Source: an uncultured Eubacteriales bacterium (GTDB lineage Bacteria > Bacillota_I > Bacilli_A > RF39 > UBA660). From it: 25,361 nt of DNA. The position numbers and the translations under genes are program-made. The notes under the pieces are model-generated. The model saw nothing but the letters and a program-made list of their open reading frames with translations, made no database searches and was not told where the DNA came from. Where the stretch lies: the NCBI GenBank assembly GCA_905211265.1, contig CAJMAC010000016.1, positions 1 through 25,361 on the forward strand, in the 5' to 3' direction. This document shows, in pieces, positions 13,375 to 21,820 of the stretch; position 1 is the stretch's first letter, and the number at the start of each line of letters is the position of its first letter.

Positions 13375-13809
13375 TATCAATCATTACCTCTACCAGGTTC
13401 AAAAATTCGTGAATTACAGAAAGAACTCGAAGAACTTAATAAATATAAAAGTGATGATGGAAAAATTTGGTGTAGATTTATAAAAATTAACAAATATTAT
13501 GATCAAACCCATGGAATTTTTTATGAGTTTACTAACACAGACCTAGATGAATATACTAATGAATTTGGAGTAATATTAGAACACACTAAAAAATTATTTT
13601 ATGATACTTATGAATATAACTATATATATAATAATGGATATTTAACTAGAATGGATTATTTTTTTGAGGACTTTAAGCAATTTTATATGCCTATTAATGA
13701 AAAAATTGATGATGACTACATTGCATTTATTAATGAAAGTGTAGATATACTTAAAGAACGTTCACAAAAACAAAATGGACCTAGATTAGTAAAAAAAATA
13801 GATTAATGC

Positions 13810-13838
13810 AAGATTAGTAAAAAAAACTAATCTTTTTT
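13810..13838 (+). terminator. Terminator after the frameshifted gene
   Basis: AAGATTAGT (13810-13818) pairs with ACTAATCTT (13826-13834), followed by T to 13838, directly downstream of the stop at 13806. Confidence 0.75.
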
Positions 13839-13935
13839 AATAATCATAGAAATAGAAAATATTTTTATTAAATATATAAAATTCATGTTATAATTATATA
13901 CATAGTAACAATATATTTTTTAGAGGTGAGAAATT

Positions 13936-14496
13936 ATGAAGAAAAAGAATATAATAATTTTAATAATATTATTACCATTATTTATTTTTACAATATATAA
14001 GTTAATTATATTATTTAAATTTAACAATTTAGAAAAATATAACTTTATTGATAATGAAATAGTTATTAAAGAAGTAAAATATAATAATAAAAATTATATA
14101 ATTTCAAGATATTATAATAATTCAAGTTCTTGGAGTAATCTTAATATATTATTAAATAGTAATAATGCATATTATATTTTAAAAAATATAGAAAAATGTG
14201 ATACATTAGATAATGCCTCTAATATACATATTAAAGATAATGAAATTTATATACACTGTATAGGTAAAGAAAATATTATAAATAAATATACAATTAATAA
14301 TTTAAAAATAAAAGATGAAACAATAAAATTTAATTTTAAAAATACCCCGAATATTAGTACATTACATATGATTATAGATAATATTGATAATGAATATATT
14401 TATTTATCATCATCATTTAAAGCAGATAACACTATTAAAGATGAACCAAAAGTTAAATGTTCATTTAAAGATAAAGAATGTAATTATATTAAATAA
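13936..14496 (+). CDS. Membrane-anchored protein of unknown function
   Basis: This 186-residue protein is not recognised. It begins with a basic start and one hydrophobic helix (about 5-27, IIILIILLPLFIFTIYKLII), with no lipobox. An Asn/Ile/Tyr-rich extracellular domain follows, with alternating short strands and four cysteines. GAGGTGAG lies 5 bases before the ATG, and a TATAAT sits at 13889-13894. It is followed at 17 bases by a 23-residue membrane peptide and then by a nuclease-like gene on the same strand. Confidence 0.78.
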   Translation: MKKKNIIILIILLPLFIFTIYKLIILFKFNNLEKYNFIDNEIVIKEVKYNNKNYIISRYYNNSSSWSNLNILLNSNNAYYILKNIEKCDTLDNASNIHIKDNEIYIHCIGKENIINKYTINNLKIKDETIKFNFKNTPNISTLHMIIDNIDNEYIYLSSSFKADNTIKDEPKVKCSFKDKECNYIK

Positions 14497-14513
14497 ATTA
14501 AGGAGTAAATTCT

Positions 14514-14585
14514 ATGAAGAAAAAAATTATTATATTATTTATCATTATACTAATTACTATATTTGGTATTATTATATCTTTTTAA
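14514..14585 (+). CDS. 23-residue membrane peptide (short ORF)
   Basis: AAGGAG stands 8 bases before ATG 14514. The 23 codons encode MKKKIIILF and then an isoleucine-rich helix ending GIIISF. This is a single membrane segment with a basic start. Its beginning resembles that of the preceding membrane protein, so it might be the leftover N terminus of a duplicated gene, or a true small membrane peptide, for example a toxin-like one. Coding status rests on the ribosome-binding site. Confidence 0.5.
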   Translation: MKKKIIILFIIILITIFGIIISF

Positions 14586-14651
14586 GTTTTCTTCTTTATG
14601 ATACTTTTTAATGTTATTCATGATATAATAATACCAAGAAAGAAGGATAAT

Positions 14652-16082
14652 ATGATAAATGAATTAAAAGAAATAAGTAAAAATAATATAAATATTTTAT
14701 CTTCTGAAGATATAATTAAATTAATAAATAAACCATATTTAATTACAGATATAGAAAAAGAATTTAATATAACAGTTAAAGAATTTAATAAAATTAAAAA
14801 GCAAAAAGGTATATCAAATATACTCTTCGAAGACACCATAAGAAATATAGAAACTATTCTTTATTATGTAGATATTAATAATGTATATATAAGTGATAAT
14901 ATTAGAAAAGAAATAACAAATAAATTAATTAGTATATTTACAGGTAGTATACCTAAATTAAAGAACTATACAAACGAATTAAAAGAATACAATTTCAGTA
15001 GAGAAAATATATTTAATGATATGTCTAAAAAGAATATTGATTATGAATATAGAATAAATAATTTATCTAATACTATTCCCTATATTAATAATAAAATTAA
15101 AAATTTAATGGAAAAAGAAAAAGATTATTTACTAAATCATAATAATAGTAAATTATATAATGAATTAAAAGAAAAAAAGCAAAATGGTAAAATATTATCT
15201 AAAAATGATTTAACTTATGATATATTATTTGAATTAGTAATTATAGAAAATACCCCAAATTCTTTAATTGCTGTTTTATTTAATATGACTGTAAATGAAG
15301 TAAAATATTTAAGAAAAAAGAATGGATTATCAAATGCACATGCAACTAGATTAAAATATTATCCTGAAACTATTTTATATTATGCAAAAAGAAATAATAA
15401 AGATTTATCAGGCATGACATGGTATCAATATAAAAATGAAATAGATAAAGAAATAATAAGATTACAAACTGAGAAAATAAAGAAAAATAATAATAATGAT
15501 AATAAAATACTTACTAATAATATAGATATTGGAGATAAAATAACTGCTGATATTGAAGGTGAGCAAACTACTTTTAATGTAATTTATTCTAATGATAAAT
15601 TTAATTCTAAAACTAGTGATAATAATATAAAAAGAAAAAATAATGGTAGTAGACGTAATCAAAAACAAGAAAGTGAAACTAAAATAAAACACGGTAAAAT
15701 TGGTGAACAAATTGCTAAGTTAGCTGAAATAAATAGATTAAAAAAACTAGGATTAGGTCATTTAACAAAAGATGTTAATTTAGTAGCACAATTAGATGAA
15801 GACATAACTTTTGATGGATTAGGATATGATTTAATAAGTTTTAATGATAAGGGAGAAAAAATAGTAGTCGAAGTAAAAACATGCTTTGGTAAAAAAGATA
15901 GACCCTTCTTTATTACACATAAAGAACTAGAAGTAATCCAAGGAATAAAAAAAGAACATGACATAACTGAATGTATAATTTTATACCTTTTAATAGATAA
16001 AAATAATGTTACTATTAAAAGTATTACTAATGAAGAATTTAATGAATTAAAATTAAAACCATTTCTATATAAGATAGGATAA
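14652..16082 (+). CDS. DUF3883/NOV_C domain protein, PD-(D/E)XK nuclease-like
   Basis: From ATG 14652 (AAGGA just upstream) it is 476 residues; an earlier ATG at 14598 has no ribosome-binding site. The N-terminal 340 residues are helical and charged, with two segments that look like helix-turn-helix (DIEKEFNITVKEFNKIKKQK near 33-52, and LIAVLFNMTVNEVKYLRKKN near 205-224). The C-terminal 100 residues match DUF3883: GKIGEQIAKLAEINRL, GLGYDLISF and EVKT. Glu352, Asp393 and Glu407-x-Lys409 give a full PD-(D/E)XK-type set. DUF3883 proteins occur in DNA-modification and phage-defence settings. Substrate is unknown. Confidence 0.75.
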   Translation: MINELKEISKNNINILSSEDIIKLINKPYLITDIEKEFNITVKEFNKIKKQKGISNILFEDTIRNIETILYYVDINNVYISDNIRKEITNKLISIFTGSIPKLKNYTNELKEYNFSRENIFNDMSKKNIDYEYRINNLSNTIPYINNKIKNLMEKEKDYLLNHNNSKLYNELKEKKQNGKILSKNDLTYDILFELVIIENTPNSLIAVLFNMTVNEVKYLRKKNGLSNAHATRLKYYPETILYYAKRNNKDLSGMTWYQYKNEIDKEIIRLQTEKIKKNNNNDNKILTNNIDIGDKITADIEGEQTTFNVIYSNDKFNSKTSDNNIKRKNNGSRRNQKQESETKIKHGKIGEQIAKLAEINRLKKLGLGHLTKDVNLVAQLDEDITFDGLGYDLISFNDKGEKIVVEVKTCFGKKDRPFFITHKELEVIQGIKKEHDITECIILYLLIDKNNVTIKSITNEEFNELKLKPFLYKIG

Positions 16083-16084
16083 GA

Positions 16085-16110
16085 TAAAAGACTTCAAAGC
16101 AAGTCTTTTA
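16085..16110 (+). terminator. Terminator of the nuclease-like gene
   Basis: TAAAAGACTT (16085-16094) pairs with AAGTCTTTTA (16101-16110), and four T follow. It lies directly after the stop at 16082. The gap to 16366 also holds the hairpins at 16251-16276 and 16350-16375 and no gene that I can see. Confidence 0.75.
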
Positions 16111-16250
16111 TTTTCATAATAAGTTGTTAATTATTCTACTTATCTTTGTAATATTTATTTAAATTTATATTTATGTATATAGCATATTTTTTATTTTATA
16201 AAATATATCTTAGTACACCATTAACATTATATTAAATATAAAAAAACATA

Positions 16251-16276
16251 AGTTTTGAGATTACAAGCTCAAAACT
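16251..16276. terminator. Second, bidirectional-looking terminator in the convergent gap
   Basis: AGTTTTGAG (16251-16259) pairs with CTCAAAACT (16268-16276) around 8 bases. On the minus strand TATG and seven T follow; on the plus strand ATTTTT follows. It separates the converging transcription units. Confidence 0.65.
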
Positions 16277-16349
16277 ATTTTTAATAACTTATTTATAAGG
16301 TATTAAAAATCCTTGGAATAACTGTAAGTTATGAAAAGACAAAAAGAAA

Positions 16350-16375
16350 GTTAAGTAAATATATTTCTACTTAAC
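16350..16375 (-). terminator. Terminator-like hairpin overlapping the stop of the 16367-16807 gene
   Basis: GTTAAGTA (16350-16357) pairs with TACTTAAC (16368-16375) around 10 bases. On the minus strand TTTCTTTTT follows. The stem includes the last codons of the gene. Confidence 0.5.
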
Positions 16376-16807
16376 AGAAAATAAACTTCTTTTCCTTATT
16401 TTTGTATTAGATAATTCCTTTTCAAGACTAACTATTCCCCTTACATCTTGAATTCTTTCTATAACTAAATTTCTATCTGTCTTATATTTCTTCTTATCTA
16501 CTTCCCTATCACTATTTCTTAAATTTATATCATTTTCCAAATACTTACCAATTATTTCATTAATACAATCAACTAAATTACATTTGTTTGTATCATAATA
16601 ATTAATATACTCTTTAATTTCTTCGATAGGCATAATTGTAGCACTTACTAAATATTTAGTATCTTCTTCATTAAATCCTAATACCTTAAAATGCGCTGCA
16701 ATCTTATCAATATTTTCATACTTTCTATTCTTTTTAGTTAAATAGATATCTTCATTGATATAACCTTCTAACTTTATCTTATCTAAAACAGTTAATTTAT
16801 TTCTCAT
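16367..16807 (-). CDS. Small helical protein coupled to the P-type ATPase gene
   Basis: This 146-residue charged, cytoplasmic protein is not recognised. It is predicted to be mostly helical, with an acidic middle and a basic C-terminal end (IRKRSLFSVK). Its ATG lies 11 bases inside the end of the ATPase gene, so the two are translated in coupling and expressed together. That suggests an accessory or regulatory partner of the pump, but no motif supports a mechanism. Confidence 0.72.
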   Translation of the reverse strand: MRNKLTVLDKIKLEGYINEDIYLTKKNRKYENIDKIAAHFKVLGFNEEDTKYLVSATIMPIEEIKEYINYYDTNKCNLVDCINEIIGKYLENDINLRNSDREVDKKKYKTDRNLVIERIQDVRGIVSLEKELSNTKIRKRSLFSVK

Positions 16808-19265
16808 TTACTTTTCTCCTTTTATTAATTATATTATATTTTCTTAACTTTGTAAACTCATATGGAAGTATTGTAAGAATAGATAAAACTATGACTAATA
16901 ATAATTCATATGTTTTTAATTTACAAGTATTAACTAAACTATTTAGTCCTGGTATATAAATAATTAATATTAACATTATAAATATAAATAAATTAATTAT
17001 TAAATTGACATTATCTTTTAATACTTCTTTGATATTATAGATAATTAATTTATCACTAATTAAACTATATACCAATAATACATTAGATATAATAAGTGTG
17101 CTAAATGATATAGTGGTAGCTAAATTAATATTTATTCCTAAATCTATAAAATAATAATATACACCAAACATAACTACAAATATTAATAATCCTTGAATTA
17201 TACATAATAATGCCTTATCTTTACTTATTAATGGTTCATTTAATTTTCTAGGATGAGTTCTCATTATATTACCATCAGGTTTTAATCTTTGAAATACTAC
17301 CGAAGAAGTAGGATCGATAATTAACTCTAATAAAACTATATGTATTGGTAAAAGTAATGTTGGTAGATTAAATAAAGGTATAATTAAACTAGATAAGGCA
17401 ATTGGTATATGAATTATAAATATATAATAAATGGACTTTTTAATATTTTCATAAATAGTTCTACCATTTTTAATTGCATCAATTATGGTATTAAAATCAT
17501 CATCCATAAGTATTATATCTGAAGCTTCTTTACTTATGTTGGTTCCACTTCCAAAAGAAATTCCAATATCTGCTTTCTTTAAGGCAGTTGCATCATTTAC
17601 ACCATCTCCAGTCATTGCTACTACTTCGTTATTTTCTTGTAATGCTTTAACTATACGATATTTATGGTTAGGATATACTCTTGCAAATATTGAAGTATCT
17701 TTTACTACTTTCTTTAAGTCTTCATCTAACATTGCTTCAAGAAGGTCTCCAGTTACTACTTTTTTAGTATTCTTTAATCCAATCTCTTTGCCTATTGAAG
17801 AAGCAGTTACTCCATTATCTCCTGTTATCATTATTACTCTTATTCCTGCTTCATAACAAGATTTAATATTTTCTTTAATACCTTTTCTTATTGGATCTAC
17901 TAATGCTACTAAGGAAGAAAACTCTAACTTATAATCTTGTAATTTATCATTAATTTTTTTAACATTATCATACTTGGCAATAGTAAGTACTCTATATCCT
18001 TTTTTAGAATACTCTAATATTTTTTTATTTATTTTAGAAAGTTCATTCGTATTTAATTTACATAAAGGTAATACACTTTCACTTGAACCCTTAACTACTA
18101 ATAATTTTTTATTATCAATATTCCATATTTGACCCATCATTTTATCTTCATTATTAAATGGATATGTATATATAATATCATTATCCATAATATGATTATT
18201 TACTTTATTATAACTATATTCTTTTAAGGCTATTTCTGTTGGATCAAAAGGATTCTTATTTATAGAAAGTAACATTAGTTCATTATAAGAATTACTATTG
18301 CTATAAACTTCTTTTACTTTCATTTTATTTTCTGTTAAAGTACCTGTTTTATCAGTACATAGTACTGTTACTGCTCCTAATGTTTCTACTGCTTTCATAT
18401 TTCTTGTTAAAGTCTTTTTCTTAGCTAAAGTCCATGCTCCCATAGCTAAGAATACTGTTAATACTACAGGTATTTCTTCAGGTATTGTAGCCATAGCAAT
18501 AGTTATACCAGATAATATTGAACTAGTTATTTTACCTGTATTAATATAACTTATAATTATAACAGAAATACAAAAAATAAAACTAATTATAGAGCATATT
18601 TTAACTAATGATCTAACTTGTTTATCTAATGGAGTAATATTTTTATTTATATCATTTAATGATACTCCAATTTTACCATACTCAGTATCTTTTCCTACAT
18701 TAATTACTTTAGCAATAGCATTACCATTTACTATATCACATCCTGAATAACATATATTATCTTTAAATTTACTATCTGTTTTATTATTTATTTTTTTATA
18801 TACAACTTGAGATTCCCCAGTAAGTATTGATTCATTAACTCCAAGAGAATTACATTCTAAAATAATAGCATCCGCAGGTATCTTATCTCCTTCTTCTAAA
18901 ACAAGAATATCATTAACTACTACATCTCTACTACTAATAGTAACTACTTTTTTATTTCTAATTACTTTAACATTTAATTCTTTTAAACTATTTAATATTT
19001 CTAATGCCTTACTAGTCTTTTCTTCTTGAATAAATTCAATACCACATATCACTAAAACAAATACTAACATAAGTATACCATCAGATATTTCTCCAAGAAC
19101 AAAATATATCAATGTAGACATTATTAAAAGTAATAACATAGGTTCTTTAAATATGTCAATTATTTTATTTATTATTCTTTTTTTCTTAACTACTTCTAAT
19201 TCATTTATACCATATTTATCCCTATTTGTTATTACTTCTTTGTCATTTAACCCAATATATTTCAT
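16797..19265 (-). CDS. Cation-transporting P-type ATPase (P2/Ca-type)
   Basis: This 822-residue integral membrane pump couples ATP hydrolysis to cation movement. In order it has an N-terminal cation-ATPase domain, actuator TGES (149-152), membrane motif PEEIP (262-266), phosphorylation site DKTGT (Asp305), nucleotide-binding KGSSE (392-396), hinge TGDN (481-484), TGDGVND (552-558) and four or more C-terminal membrane helices. The overall plan is that of P2-type Ca/Mn pumps, but helix 4 has PEEIPVVL in place of the PEGLP of classic Ca-ATPases, so the ion is uncertain. No heavy-metal CxxC domain is present. GAGGT precedes the ATG. Confidence 0.93.
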   Translation of the reverse strand: MKYIGLNDKEVITNRDKYGINELEVVKKKRIINKIIDIFKEPMLLLLIMSTLIYFVLGEISDGILMLVFVLVICGIEFIQEEKTSKALEILNSLKELNVKVIRNKKVVTISSRDVVVNDILVLEEGDKIPADAIILECNSLGVNESILTGESQVVYKKINNKTDSKFKDNICYSGCDIVNGNAIAKVINVGKDTEYGKIGVSLNDINKNITPLDKQVRSLVKICSIISFIFCISVIIISYINTGKITSSILSGITIAMATIPEEIPVVLTVFLAMGAWTLAKKKTLTRNMKAVETLGAVTVLCTDKTGTLTENKMKVKEVYSNSNSYNELMLLSINKNPFDPTEIALKEYSYNKVNNHIMDNDIIYTYPFNNEDKMMGQIWNIDNKKLLVVKGSSESVLPLCKLNTNELSKINKKILEYSKKGYRVLTIAKYDNVKKINDKLQDYKLEFSSLVALVDPIRKGIKENIKSCYEAGIRVIMITGDNGVTASSIGKEIGLKNTKKVVTGDLLEAMLDEDLKKVVKDTSIFARVYPNHKYRIVKALQENNEVVAMTGDGVNDATALKKADIGISFGSGTNISKEASDIILMDDDFNTIIDAIKNGRTIYENIKKSIYYIFIIHIPIALSSLIIPLFNLPTLLLPIHIVLLELIIDPTSSVVFQRLKPDGNIMRTHPRKLNEPLISKDKALLCIIQGLLIFVVMFGVYYYFIDLGININLATTISFSTLIISNVLLVYSLISDKLIIYNIKEVLKDNVNLIINLFIFIMLILIIYIPGLNSLVNTCKLKTYELLLVIVLSILTILPYEFTKLRKYNIINKRRKVNEK

Positions 19266-19305
19266 AATTACCTCACTTTAATTATATTATTTATATTAAA
19301 AAATA

Positions 19306-19593
19306 CTACATAAATCTTTTAAATACTAAGATAATTACACATACTAATATTAAAAAAGTAGATATAGCATATACAAGTAATGCATTTCTTTGTTTAGTTT
19401 TTTTACTTGGATTAAGTTTTTTCTTTAACTTCTTTTCATTCAATTTAGTATCTTTTTTCTTCTTTTTTAACTTATCATTTTCCTTTTTATATCTCTTATC
19501 ATCTATATATTTACAATATGGACATTGTACATCACGAACACTTATTCTTTCATTACAATTAGGACAATTTTTTAATTCTTTGTTAGATTCCAT
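19306..19593 (-). CDS. Zinc-ribbon protein with lysine-rich linker and one membrane helix
   Basis: This 95-residue protein has Cys10-x2-Cys13 and Cys24-x2-Cys27, a zinc-ribbon pair. A lysine-rich hydrophilic stretch (about 34-68) follows, then a C-terminal membrane helix (about 71-91, LLVYAISTFLILVCVIILVF). The zinc ribbon would face the cytoplasm. It lies between rpmF and the P-type ATPase on the same strand. Function is unknown; such small zinc-ribbon membrane proteins are common in Firmicutes. Confidence 0.82.
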   Translation of the reverse strand: MESNKELKNCPNCNERISVRDVQCPYCKYIDDKRYKKENDKLKKKKKDTKLNEKKLKKKLNPSKKTKQRNALLVYAISTFLILVCVIILVFKRFM

Positions 19594-19635
19594 ATCTTCA
19601 CCATCCTCATATCATAATTATACAATCAAACATTT

Positions 19636-19658
19636 AAAAAAACAACCATTAGGCTGCT
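19636..19658 (-). terminator. Terminator of the rpsP-rpmF gene group
   Basis: On the minus strand GCAGCC and GGTTGT pair (two G-U pairs) around TAAT, followed by a run of seven T (plus-strand A at 19636-19642). The stem overlaps the last codons of rpmF. Confidence 0.65.
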
Positions 19659-19834
19659 TTTTCTTTAGATAATTTATTTTCTCCTTTATAAAAACCACAT
19701 TTTGGACATGCTCTATGAGGTCTAATCATTTCACCGCAGTTAGAACATTTAACTAATCCATTTGCAGTAACCTTATAATGAGTTCTTCTCATATCTCTTC
19801 TAGTTTTACTTACTTTTCTAAATGGAACTGCCAT
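19649..19834 (-). CDS. rpmF: Large ribosomal subunit protein bL32
   Basis: This 61-residue bL32 starts MAVPFRKVSKTRRDMRRTHY and carries the zinc-binding cysteines Cys30, Cys33, Cys43 and Cys46 (CSNC and CPKC), the zinc form of the protein. Length is normal. It follows yceD, a very widespread order in bacteria. GGAGG lies upstream. Confidence 0.97.
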   Translation of the reverse strand: MAVPFRKVSKTRRDMRRTHYKVTANGLVKCSNCGEMIRPHRACPKCGFYKGENKLSKEKAA

Positions 19835-19846
19835 ATTATCTCCTCC

Positions 19847-20317
19847 TTACTTGTCTAATAATTTAGATAAATCACTAAATGGTCTATTACTTCTATTATT
19901 AAGTTCTTCTTCCGTAATAAGTCTCCATCCATCGCCTTTTAAAGTTATATTATCATCTTCATCAGATCTAACTTTCAAAGGAACTTCTACCAATATATTT
20001 TGCCATAAATAGTCTAATATATCAATAGAATTTTTATCTATTGTAAATACTTCTTCGATATATTCAAATATCTCAGATTTAAATTCATAATTAACATCTT
20101 TTAAAGTAATATCATCAGGTAATACCATTGTACCAGTAATGTTACCTTCTAAAACTAAGTTATCTTCATAGTCTTTAAAGATTCTACCTTTAAACATCGT
20201 ATTATCTAATCTTCTTATATTACTTGTTTTTAACATTTCATTATCTATAATTACTTGTTCATTAATATTAATTGCACTAACTATATTAGCTAAAATATTA
20301 GTTAAATCTATTCTCAT
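19847..20317 (-). CDS. yceD: YceD/DUF177 family protein
   Basis: This 156-residue protein starts MRIDLTNIL at ATG 20317, two bases after the folD stop codon begins, with AAGGAAAG upstream. The longer frame adds 11 residues that lie inside folD. The pattern LEGNITGTMVLPDD followed by FEYIEEVFTID fits DUF177, a family linked to large-subunit rRNA accumulation and nearly always encoded before rpmF, as here. The cysteines present in many members are absent. Confidence 0.85.
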   Translation of the reverse strand: MRIDLTNILANIVSAININEQVIIDNEMLKTSNIRRLDNTMFKGRIFKDYEDNLVLEGNITGTMVLPDDITLKDVNYEFKSEIFEYIEEVFTIDKNSIDILDYLWQNILVEVPLKVRSDEDDNITLKGDGWRLITEEELNNRSNRPFSDLSKLLDK

Positions 20318-20318
20318 A

Positions 20319-21149
20319 TTATCTTTCCTTAGATAAATTATATGCTTCATAAATATTACTTGCTAACATTGCAATAGTCATTTGTCCTACTCCCCCAGGA
20401 ACTGGTGTTATATTACAAATATCATTAACTTCATCATAGCAAACATCCCCACATAATTTACCATTATCCCTATTTATTCCTACATCAATAATAGTAGTAC
20501 CTTCTTTTACCATAGATTTATTAATTAAATGTTTCTTACCTACTGCTACTACTAGAATATCACAACTACTTGTATATTTACTTAAATCACTAGTATTAGA
20601 GTGACATATACTAACTGTAGCATCTTCATTTAAAAACAAATTAACTAACGGCTTGCCTACTAAATTACTTCTTCCTACAATAGTAACATCCTTACCCTTA
20701 ATAGGAATATTATAATATTTAAGTAATTCAATTATACCCTTTGGAGTACATGGAACTAAACATTTTTTGTTATGTACTAAACTACCCATATTAATATCAG
20801 TTAATCCATCTACATCTTTTTTATAAGATATAGCATTTTGTACAACATTCACGTCAATTTGCTTAGGTAAAGGCATTTGTACTAATATACCAAATACTGA
20901 ATTATCCATATTATATTTATTAATAATATCTACTAACTCTAATGTAGTAATATTACTATCTAATTTAATATGCTTAAATCCATATCCAACATACTCACAC
21001 ATTTTTCCTTTTTCCTTAACATAAACATTTGAAGCTTCATCATTACCAACTTGTATAACTACCAATGTAGGTTTAATACTAAGTTTAGATACTTTTTCTT
21101 TTAAAGAATCTAAAATTTTATATTTTAAAGTTTTACCCTCTAAAATCAT
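20319..21149 (-). CDS. folD: Bifunctional methylenetetrahydrofolate dehydrogenase/cyclohydrolase FolD
   Basis: FolD interconverts methylene-, methenyl- and formyl-tetrahydrofolate in one-carbon metabolism, using NADP. From ATG 21149 it is 276 residues. It has the catalytic Tyr43-x3-Lys47 (NVYVKEKGK), Asp114 in KDVDG, the nucleotide-binding GRSNLVGKP (159-167) and the C-terminal TPVPGGVGQMT. An ATG nine codons earlier overlaps khpA; I prefer the later one, which begins MILEGK as in the family. Neither start has a strong ribosome-binding site, so coupling to khpA is likely. Confidence 0.95.
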   Translation of the reverse strand: MILEGKTLKYKILDSLKEKVSKLSIKPTLVVIQVGNDEASNVYVKEKGKMCEYVGYGFKHIKLDSNITTLELVDIINKYNMDNSVFGILVQMPLPKQIDVNVVQNAISYKKDVDGLTDINMGSLVHNKKCLVPCTPKGIIELLKYYNIPIKGKDVTIVGRSNLVGKPLVNLFLNEDATVSICHSNTSDLSKYTSSCDILVVAVGKKHLINKSMVKEGTTIIDVGINRDNGKLCGDVCYDEVNDICNITPVPGGVGQMTIAMLASNIYEAYNLSKER

Positions 21150-21159
21150 TTTATCACTA

Positions 21160-21408
21160 TTAATATGAATCAACATTTATTCTAACTTTTTTATTATCAT
21201 TAATATATGAACTAGCTTGAACAATAGTTCTTATAGCGTTAATAGTGTGTCCTTCTTTTCCAATTACTCTTCCTAAATCATCACTAGAAATCATAACTTC
21301 AATTTGTACAGTATTTTCTTCATCAGATTCAAACTCTTTTACACTAACCGAATCAGGATCTGATACAATTTTCTTAATAATTGTTTCTGTTAATTCTACT
21401 AAGTTCAT
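21160..21408 (-). CDS. khpA: KH-domain RNA-binding protein KhpA
   Basis: This 82-residue protein has a single KH domain with loop GRVIGKEG (46-53) between two helices. KhpA binds RNA with its partner KhpB/Jag and is tied to cell division and elongation in Firmicutes. Its start overlaps the rpsP stop by one base, the usual order rpsP-khpA. Confidence 0.95.
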   Translation of the reverse strand: MNLVELTETIIKKIVSDPDSVSVKEFESDEENTVQIEVMISSDDLGRVIGKEGHTINAIRTIVQASSYINDNKKVRINVDSY

Positions 21409-21677
21409 TATTTGCCTTGCTTTTGATCATGGAATTTTTTCATAACTCCAACTTTACTTAATAAATTTCTAACTGTATCTGTAGGAACTGCACCATTATT
21501 TAACCATTTTAATGTTAATTCTTCATCTACCTTAATTTCAGCAGGATTAGTAAGTGGATTGTATGTACCGATTTTTTCGATAAATGCACCATCTCTAGGA
21601 CTTCTAGAATCTGCTACTACTATACGGTAGAAAGGAGCTTTCTTTGCACCCATTCTTTTTAATCTAATTTTTACCAT
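21408..21677 (-). CDS. rpsP: Small ribosomal subunit protein bS16
   Basis: This 89-residue bS16 starts MVKIRLKRMGAKKAPFYRIV and contains the conserved DSRSPRDG and GTYNP. Length is normal. It heads the group rpsP-khpA-folD-yceD-rpmF. A GGAGGG site and a consensus-like promoter at 21702-21730 precede it. Confidence 0.98.
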   Translation of the reverse strand: MVKIRLKRMGAKKAPFYRIVVADSRSPRDGAFIEKIGTYNPLTNPAEIKVDEELTLKWLNNGAVPTDTVRNLLSKVGVMKKFHDQKQGK

Positions 21678-21701
21678 TGTTATCCCTCCTTCGTCTAAAT
21701 A

Positions 21702-21730
21702 ATCATATCATAATTATATTAGTCTGTCAA
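21702..21730 (-). promoter_or_regulatory. Promoter of the rpsP operon
   Basis: On the minus strand TTGACA (21730-21725) and TATGAT (21707-21702) are 17 bases apart. It points to rpsP, and the divergent promoter at 21768-21796 lies 37 bases away. Confidence 0.8.
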
Positions 21731-21767
21731 CCTTTTTATGTTACAGTTATGTTTTTTTATGAAACAA

Positions 21768-21796
21768 TTGACAAAATTATTATATTTCTATATAAT
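21768..21796 (+). promoter_or_regulatory. Consensus promoter of repeat gene 1
   Basis: TTGACA (21768-21773) and TATAAT (21791-21796) are 17 bases apart, a perfect match to the housekeeping consensus. Start of transcription would be near 21803. Confidence 0.85.
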
Positions 21797-21820
21797 AAAT
21801 GGCAAAAAGGAGAAGAAATA

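Larger units (their letters stand above)
13067..13806 (+). pseudogene. Frameshifted gene of unknown function with internal duplication
   Basis: A strong AAGGAG site lies 8 bases before the ATG at 13067, which opens MALWRENMAFDEITKKLWEE. This frame stops after 24 codons at 13141. The rest (about 222 residues, from SIIRENNGFHTMPE on) is in another frame. The switch occurs at an A7 run (13128-13134); eight A would give one protein of about 246 residues. The long frame has a TTG but no plausible ribosome-binding site of its own. RENNGFHTMPE and KENNGFHTMPE are a coding duplication 66 codons apart. The C-terminal 130 residues are not recognised. There is no membrane segment. Confidence 0.62.

Noticed and set aside
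14384..14611. Overlapping plus-strand frame across the end of the membrane-protein gene
   Set aside because: It lies in another frame of the 13936-14496 gene, lacks a ribosome-binding site, and conflicts with the better-supported 23-residue ORF.
14652..16082. Second-strand frames opposite the nuclease-like gene (for example 15462-15710)
   Set aside because: These are antisense, low-complexity Ile/Phe-rich frames caused by AT-rich codons of the real gene.
17485..17856. Plus-strand open frame inside the P-type ATPase region
   Set aside because: It is antisense to conserved ATPase motifs and has no start signals.
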